Source of the DNA: Stenogyne calaminthoides
Lineage: Eukaryota > Streptophyta > Magnoliopsida > Lamiales > Lamiaceae
Reading direction: 5' to 3'
Assembly (NCBI GenBank): GCA_037126765.1
Contig: JBBCBC010000026.1
Coordinates: 11,768,418-11,832,417 of the forward strand
DNA: 64,000 nucleotides
Position 1 is the stretch's first letter, and the number at the start of each line of letters is the position of its first letter. Below the pieces are notes generated by a model. The model saw nothing but the letters and a program-made list of their open reading frames with translations, was not told where the DNA came from and did no database searches. Below, in pieces: positions 58,701 through 64,000 of the stretch. The position numbers and the translations under genes are program-made.

Positions 58701-59186
58701 AAAACCTATAATTACTCTTGAGACGATCTCAAAAAGCAATCTGTATTTTCTTTTCAGATAGGGGACTTTGACATTAGTGATGTTTGTAATATTCCCCGGC
58801 CTAAGCAGCACTTTCTGCAAATACTCCTTGTCTGACATCCCGGCGGTAAATTCATATGGATAATTTCATCCAACAGGTAAGCCGAATAACCGTCAAATAT
58901 CATCATTCGTGACATCGATTCTATTTCCTCCAACAAACGAGTATAACTCCTTGTTATTCGTTTCTTGCAGATTTCTCAAAAACTCTAGCGACTCAATGAT
59001 ATGAACACTGCTCAAGTGTCGATAGCAGAACTGCTCGAGGCCACATGCCCTAAGACAATCCAAAATTTCCCTTGATTCTGGATCGTTTGTAGTGTTGAAT
59101 ATGACATATTTCTCGTCAATCACTTGTTTTATCATCAAAACATAATCGCATATCTCAGTAGAAGTTGCCATTTCTGTAATTCCCAT
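55749..59186 (-). pseudogene. third (env-like) ORF of element H
   Basis: Reading from about 59186 (MGITEMATSTEICDYVLMIK; the first ATG of the alignable part may be MATSTEICD) to the deleted end near 55749. Blocks: N-terminal helical domain (CLRACGLEQFCYRHLSSVHI, ESLEFLRNL, VPYLKRKYRLLFEIVSRVII, 59186-58554); an acidic Pro/Ser-rich middle (58517-57726); FLRRRVDNFLSKQ and WRDVRLQHIEDF (57834-57316); a coiled coil (56548-56168, IEEHTKQLDLHDKAISEQKA; KLEEEFASESAEAVEERKKL, KKKTVVTRS, RRRVMEEAVKRKKS); and the C-terminal block FLDWLEAKYPAFYQEMMREG. Frame changes occur near 58890, 58550, 57300-56600 and 56160. Closer to element C than to A/B. No membrane span seen. Function unknown. Confidence 0.75.
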
Positions 59187-60292
59187 AAATGTAGAGCAAA
59201 TTAGGGCTATGAATCAGTTCAATGTAAGGGCAACTACACTACAATCAATTATATGATATACGTTAAACATAAACAGTAGATTGACAATAAATTTCAAAGA
59301 ATTATGAGTGAATTACACAATCCACTGATACATTTAGTCGTACAACACAAATTAAAGCAATAAATAACGATCATAGTATTACCAAAAATCGAATAGTATG
59401 AACTTCGAAATGATCGATTTGCAAATGCTTCAAGATAAATGTGATTTATGCAGAAGGTTTTGACAAATTTCGAGAGTAAGTTAATTCTTTTGAAAATAAA
59501 GATTTTTCTGCCAAAAAAACGTTTAGGGTTTTAAAGGTGCGGGGGAAACATTTTGCAAGAATTCCCACAAATACTTGAGTATTCGTGTTTTGAAATGGAC
59601 GGCTTGGATTAAGCGGCCGTATAGTGAAATAATTGTGCGGTTGGGAATTAATACAGAATGTATTTGGACGTGAAAAATACGCATTAAATGCCATTAAATA
59701 TACAAACCCCACGTCCGCATTTAATGTTTGCAGTGCTTGCATCATAAAGTAGTGTGCACAGTAATTAACACGCAGATATGGATAAGCACAGTTGACAAGT
59801 TCCATCAGATAAAGAAACAAGATAAAGAAGTTTAGAAGATATATCTGACTGACTGATATTGTAATCAATCAGTTACCACTTGTGTCTGATCCAACTCTTC
59901 TGACTTGTTGATCTTACTGTAGCCTGTGCCTTAGCAAGTTTTCCCAACAATGTTTTTCTCAAATAGACCCTCTTTCTGCACCAACTTTATCAGTTGAAGT
60001 TCCTTCTTCAACTGTTCCTTGTAGCTGATCAGTACCCAACTGATCCTTTCTGATAAGATTTCTGTTGAACCAATCTGTTGATCAGATTTCTGTTGAGCCA
60101 AACTGATCCAATCCGGGTCTTGGAGTGTGCTCCCGCCAAAACCTAATTCTCGGGGAGTCGAACAGTCGCCTGGATTTCCTAAATCGGCGTGATGTGATAT
60201 ATCCGCAATGATGGTCTGTCACTTTGTGAGGTCAATTTCTTTGGGAGGGGTCCCAAATTTTTAAAATTGCATTTCCACCCCCGCTTATCCTC

Positions 60293-60300
60293 TATAAATA
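60293..60300 (+). promoter_or_regulatory. TATA box of antisense ORF in element H
   Basis: TATAAATA in the context CCTCTATAAATAGAACTGAG, 50 bp upstream of the ATG at 60350. Spacing would allow a start site near 60325 and a 20-30 nt leader. It points against the element's own direction. Confidence 0.5.
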
Positions 60301-60349
60301 GAACTGAGTTTAGACAAACATTCATCAATTTTCGTTCTCAAGTTTGCAT

Positions 60350-60643
60350 ATGAGAAATTTCGGTGAGTCCTTGATTCCGGCAAGTCCTCCGCCAATAGGC
60401 TTCTTCTATTCCGGCAAGCCCTCCGGTTCTCAGTCCATCCCTATGCTTCCCTTATTTCTGATCTCGTCTTCATCGGAAGATGACCAACCGGCCATTGCTA
60501 AGCTTCACTGCCACCTTGATTGCGGATTTGTCGCCTTTATCATGGAGGTGGCCATCTATGCCTTGTGTTTCGATCGAGACGACGTGGTTAACATCGATGA
60601 GCAATTTCTGACATGTAATATGGATTTAGTATTGTATATGTGA
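60350..60643 (+). CDS. small antisense ORF in the spacer of element H, unknown protein
   Basis: 97 codons from ATG 60350 (context CATATGAGA): MRNFGESLIPASPPPIGFF, a Pro/Ser-rich start, then SSSSEDDQPAIAKLHCHLDC, FVAFIMEVAIYALCF and an acidic end (DRDDVVNIDEQFL). The stretch GFVAFIMEVAIYALCF is hydrophobic (about 16 residues) and could be a short membrane segment or a helix core. I do not recognise a family. It has an upstream TATA box at 60293 and a downstream region with AATGAAATTC-type sequence near 60850, so it looks like a compact transcription unit opposite to element H. It could be a captured host gene piece, an antisense ORF as known in some plant LTR elements, or chance. Confidence 0.4.
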   Translation: MRNFGESLIPASPPPIGFFYSGKPSGSQSIPMLPLFLISSSSEDDQPAIAKLHCHLDCGFVAFIMEVAIYALCFDRDDVVNIDEQFLTCNMDLVLYM

Positions 60644-60737
60644 ACTTGATCAAGCCAAGTCGCCCTTTTACAATACCTTATGTTTTGCACCACATGTATG
60701 ACATTCGTGTTCATCTAAAGTGAGAAGGCTCATCGGT

Positions 60738-60758
60738 TTTAGGGTTTAGGGTTTAGGA
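60738..60758 (+). repeat. telomere-like repeat (TTTAGGG)2-3
   Basis: TTTAGGG-TTTAGGG-TTTAGGA, two exact plant telomere units plus one with a final change. It is too short for a telomere relic by itself; telo-box-like motifs also occur in plant promoters and leaders. Confidence 0.85.
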
Positions 60759-60764
60759 TTTTTC

Positions 60765-60842
60765 TTTCGACCTCCGAGTCTATTGTAATGAAAAGTTTCG
60801 ACCTCCGGGTCTACTGTAATGAAAAGTTTCGACCTCCGGGTA
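60765..60842 (+). repeat. 31-bp tandem repeat, 2.5 copies
   Basis: Units begin TTTCGACCTCCG[AG]GTCTA and end TGTAATGAAAAG at 60765-60795 and 60796-60826, with a partial third to 60842. Differences are two bases. It lies in the presumed 3' region of the antisense ORF; the repeated AATGAAAAG may act as alternative poly(A) signals. Confidence 0.85.
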
Positions 60843-61002
60843 TTTATCAATGAAATTCTATCTTAATTCCATCGTTGTGTTGATTTGATTTCATTATGCA
60901 AAATTTTTCTTAGTTCCCCCTTAATCTAATATCCTTTATCTGATCAGTGCTTAACTGATTTTCTGATCAGTTGAGGTTCCTTACTCAACTGAATCTATCT
61001 GA

Positions 61003-61253
61003 TCAGTCTCTTAACCAACTGGTGTTTGAGATCAGACCACCAAAATACTCTGGGGCTACATCTCCTAAATCCAGTAGACCTAGCTCGTTGCATAGTTCTC
61101 TAAATCTGACTTCAGCTAGAGGCTTGGTTAAGATGTCAGCTCTTTGCTTATCAGTATGGATCTTTTCCATTCTGATGTTCTTCTTTTCTGCATGGTCTCT
61201 TATGAAGTGATGTCTGATGTCCACGTGCTTGCATCTTGTATGCAGAACGGGGT
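61003..61253 (-). pseudogene. element H RNase H C-terminus (split by solo LTR F)
   Basis: The minus strand reads from the LTR boundary: VLHTRCKHVDIRHHFIRDHA, EKKNIRMEKIHTDKQRADIL, TKPLAEVRFRELCNELGL, ending SNTSWLRD and a stop at 61003. It joins in frame with TQNP on the other side of solo LTR F (62930). This is the tail of pol that carries the last RNase H helix and the C-terminal extension. Confidence 0.85.
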
Positions 61254-62924
61254 TGTTGGTCCCGATTAGGAAAACCCATGTGCGCGGAAATACCATGTAA
61301 TGCATATAAAACAGGGTTGAGGGCAGAGTGATTCCAATTCTTTTTTTTGCTTTTAAGAACGATGTGTGTTTTTCTCATAATCAAATGCATATGGCAAGTA
61401 AGAACATAAAGCAGTAAAGAACACACGATTTTATAGTGGTTCGGAGTCCAACTCCTACATCCACTCTTCCCTATCACAAGGGGCATCAACTTAACCAACT
61501 GAACTTAGTTTAACGTGTTAGTCCGACACCCAACAGATGTTTACCGAGTTCACACTCAAACGGGACTTATCTCCCTCACGGATCGCCTACCCTCCCTTTC
61601 GGGATTGCTTAGATGTTTACCGAGTTCTCACTCAAACGGGACTTATCTCCCTCACGGGATTGCCTACCCTCCCTTTCGGGATTGCTAGATGTTTACCGAG
61701 TTCACACTCACCTACAAACTTATCATATCAAACTGATTTGGGTAAGATTTGTTTGGTTTCCAACTAGGTTGAGATTTTCCCTTACATTTGTTTAGCCTCA
61801 ATGCTAAGGATGGGAAAATCTCTCTAAGCTTAGGATATTACATTTGTGCTTAGATCTAGGATAGAACACTCTGAATATATGCGTGTATTTCTTGCTCAGT
61901 GTTCTATGGTGGGAATGCTTTGTGTATGTGGCTCTTGGCTCTGTAGCATCTTTTTCCACATTCTCCACCACGAATAATGAAGGAAGAACTTGTATTTATA
62001 GTGTGGATTTGAATGTTACAGTTGGATGGAGTTACATTCAAATCCATACTATTTTGTAGTTTCTTGCAGCTTTTTCAGGCTGGTTGTCTTCCTCTCATTG
62101 GTCCACGTCAGCTGAATCTAACGGCTATAATCTTCAGGATCATTCTGAGTCTTCAGGTTCCTTCTGAGTCTTCAGGATTCTTCTGAGTCTTCAGGTTTCT
62201 CTGAGTCTTCAGGATTCTTGATTCTGCAGACTTCTCTTCAGCGGAGCTTGTCTGATCAGGTATACTGACACTCAGGCTGACTGAGTTCAGTTCTTCTGTC
62301 TTCAGACATCCTGACCCTCAGGTCACTAGAACTCAGGCTAACTGATCATCAGTAGCGTTTTGATTCTCAGTGAACATGACTTCAGATGACTTCTCTTCTG
62401 ATGACTTCTCTTCTGATTTCTTCTCGCCTGATCTGGTATGCAGATTTCTGGTTTTCTGATATTTGATTTCTTCTCGCCTGATCTGGTCAGCTCACATGAT
62501 CAGATCAGTATAGCATCAGGTCAGCATATTAGTTTATCTGCATCAGATTAGTACATCAGGTTAGCATATCAGGTTAACATATCAGGTTAGCTTATCTGAT
62601 CTCGATCAGTCTCATCTGCTCCTCTTCTGATCTGCAACCTCCTCTTCTGATCTGGTCATCTGATCTTCTGATCAGCTGGCTTAGCTTTTCTTTTCTTCTA
62701 ATTTTGTACAGCTCATCAGTTAACTCCTGAACTCATCTTACTCATCTGATCTCGATCAGTCTCGTCTGCAGCCTCGTCTGATCTCGATCGTCTTCATCTG
62801 ATTTCGTGAGTTCCCCCTCAACTTGTTCTCTCGTTCCCCCTCAACTTGTTATCTGTAGATTAGTTTCAAAAACACAAGTTGATAATGTTTTGGCATAATT
62901 CATCAAAACTAAAATATCCCAACA
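61254..62924 (-). mobile_element. solo LTR F (same family as E)
   Basis: 1,671 bp, TGTTGGTCCCGATT...ATATCCCAACA, with exact GGGGT duplications at 61249-61253 and 62925-62929. TATA box at 61993-62000 reads TATAAATA on the minus strand, giving the orientation. Two GAGGGGGAAC motifs (minus) at about 62811-62845. Compared with E it has an extra copy of a 76-bp unit at 61535-61686. No coding part. Confidence 0.9.
61535..61710. repeat. 76-bp tandem duplication in solo LTR F
   Basis: Unit 61535-61610 (AGATGTTTACCGAGTTCACA ... TTTCGGGATTGCTT) is followed by a near-identical unit at 61611-61686 and a partial third to about 61710. Solo LTR E has one unit plus the partial (44679-44775). Confidence 0.85.
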
Positions 62925-64000
62925 GGGGTTCTGCGTGATAGCAATTGCACTATTACTGTCACAGAAGATAGGTACATTGGTAGCAGTTATGTTGTAATCC
63001 CTTAGCTGCTGACAAAGCCAGAGCAGTTGGGAGCAACAACTACATGCAGCCATATATTCTGCTTCAGTAGTAGATGTGGCAACAGACATTTGCTTCTTAG
63101 AGAACCACGAGATCAGTTTGTTTCCCAGAAACTGACATGTACCTGATGTGGATTTCCTATCAATCCTACATCCACCATAATCAGAATCAGAGTACCCACT
63201 AAGCTCTAGATTATCATCTGCTGGATACCATAAACCTAAGTTTACAGTACCCTTCAGATACTTAAGAATCCGCTTAGCTGATTCAAGGTGGCTTTGTTTG
63301 GGATTTGCCTGAAATCTGGCACATACACCTACTGCAAATGTTATATCTGGTCTGCTTGCAGTCAGGTATAGTAAAGATCCAATCAAAGCCCTATACTCTT
63401 TATGATTAGTCTTCTTACCACCTTCATCTCGATCCATCTTGAATGCAGTCAACATTGGAATTTTGACTTCCTTACAGTTCTGAACTCCATACTTAGCCAA
63501 CAAATTCCTTGTGTATTTAGCCTGACAGATGAAGATTCCAGTGTGAGCTTGCTTGACCTGTAGACCCAGAAAATAGCTCATCTGACCCATCATGAACATC
63601 TCAAATTTCCCTTGCATCATCTTACTGAATTTTTCACATAGCTTCTGATTGGGAGAGCCAAATATAATGTCATCCACATAGATCTGAACCAAGAGAATGT
63701 CTTCTCCATTTTCTATTCTGAACAAGGTCCGATCAATCGAGCCCTTGGTAAATCCATTCTCTATCAAGAACTGGGACAATGTATCATACCAAGCTCTAGG
63801 AGCCTGTTTCAGTCCATAAAGAGCTTTTCTTAAACGGTACACTTGGTTCCTTATTTCAAAGCCAGGAGGTTGTTCAACATAAACTTCCTCAGCTAGAACC
63901 CCGTTTAAGAAAGCACTCTTTACATCCATCTGATACACAGTAAATCCCCTATGAGCTGCATAAGCCAGAAATAGCCGAATGGCTTCCAGGCGGGCGACTG
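62925..64000 (-). pseudogene. element H RT and RNase H, window-edge fragment
   Basis: Open from the window edge: ARLEAIRLFLAYAAHRGFTV, YQMDVKSAFLNGVLAEEVYV, ALYGLKQAPRAW, the polymerase motif IYVDDIIFGSPNQ, FLGLQVKQ, then LIGSLLYLTASRPDITFAVG and RNase H (GYSDSDYGGCRIDRKS, TTEAEYMAACSCC, FCDSNSAIAITQNP). The frame is unbroken to the insertion of solo LTR F at GGGGT. All visible catalytic residues of RT (YVDD) are present, as are Asp and Glu positions typical of copia RNase H. Only the LTR insertion is seen to break it in this window; its start lies beyond 64000. SIRE-type copia. Confidence 0.85.

Larger units (their letters stand above)
59187..61002. other. 1.8-kb pol/third-ORF spacer of element H
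   Basis: More than twice as long as the spacers of A and B (about 0.7 kb). The part next to the third ORF (59187-59950) is AT-rich leader-like sequence. From 60280 to 60890 it holds a plus-strand TATA box, a 97-codon ORF, a telomere-like repeat and a 31-bp tandem repeat. A PPT-like AAGGGGGAA (minus) lies at 60914-60922. Runs of CTGATCAG-type text flank both sides. Confidence 0.6.
55145..64000 (-). mobile_element. Ty1/copia SIRE-type element H (partial, runs off window)
   Basis: A minus-strand element whose left end is a damaged LTR related to that of element C (TGTAGGTCC...). Rightward come the third ORF, a 1.8-kb spacer and RNase H/RT, which continues past 64000. Solo LTR F splits the RNase H. 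PBS, gag, protease and integrase lie outside the window, so target-site duplication and intactness cannot be judged. The RT/RNase H part is free of stops in the window apart from the LTR insertion. Confidence 0.85.

Noticed and set aside
59930..59955. LTR end (TTTTCCCAACA) in the spacer of H
   Set aside because: Resembles the start of a C-type LTR on the minus strand, but no matching LTR body, partner end or target duplication was found.

Overview
The window is plant nuclear DNA, from an angiosperm and probably a eudicot, and almost all of it is a stack of nested LTR retrotransposons. The evidence is Ty1/copia gag-pol proteins, primer binding sites complementary to initiator tRNA-Met (TGGTATCAGAGC), Stowaway MITEs with CTCCCTCCGTCCC termini, and AT-rich spacers. 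I see no intact host protein gene, rRNA, tRNA gene or CRISPR array. The species cannot be named from this sequence.

Layout. (1) 1-1085 is AT-rich spacer with a small foldback element. (2) 1086-17130 is a Ty3/gypsy-like solo LTR (TSD AACCC), split by copia element A (3477-15875, minus strand, TSD ATATA). (3) 17136-19710 is AT-rich spacer with two Stowaway MITEs, a Harbinger-like transposase remnant and copies of an approx. 100-bp repeat. (4) 19716-55066 is copia element C (plus strand, TSD TGAAT). It has lost pol and carries an inverted piece of its third ORF. Element B (23218-38217, minus, 15.0 kb) sits inside that inverted piece, and element D (38965-51459, minus, TSD CTTCC) sits inside the third ORF. 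D is itself split by solo LTR G (43827-47486), which contains solo LTR E (44381-46059, TSD GGTTA). (5) 55145-64000 is element H (minus strand, running off the right edge), with solo LTR F (61254-62924, TSD GGGGT) inside its RNase H region.

A, B, C and H look like the SIRE/Maximus (Sirevirus) branch of Ty1/copia. They carry a large third ORF downstream of pol, in the place of the so-called env-like gene, with a predicted coiled coil and basic segments but no obvious signal peptide or membrane span. LTRs are 1.4-2.3 kb in A, B and C; H keeps only a 0.6-kb remnant. A and B also have repeated polypurine tracts. In B this ORF is one frame of about 1,185 codons broken only by two C-to-T nonsense changes. 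D is a different copia lineage (Tork/Angela/TAR-like) without a third ORF. Every element is damaged: A lacks protease and the integrase N-terminus, B lacks the integrase C-terminus, C lacks pol, and D has stops and frameshifts.

Points that stand out: a systematic exchange of CAG/CTG for CGG/CCG/CGA/GA between otherwise close repeat copies (possibly a long-read consensus artefact at methylated CHG sites); arrays of short ACTAC...GTAGT hairpins and a U5-terminal C-run hairpin in the LTR transcripts of A, B and G; a small plus-strand transcription-unit-like segment with TATA box, 97-codon ORF and telomere-like repeat in the pol/third-ORF spacer of H; and a CpG-rich island in the leader of D.
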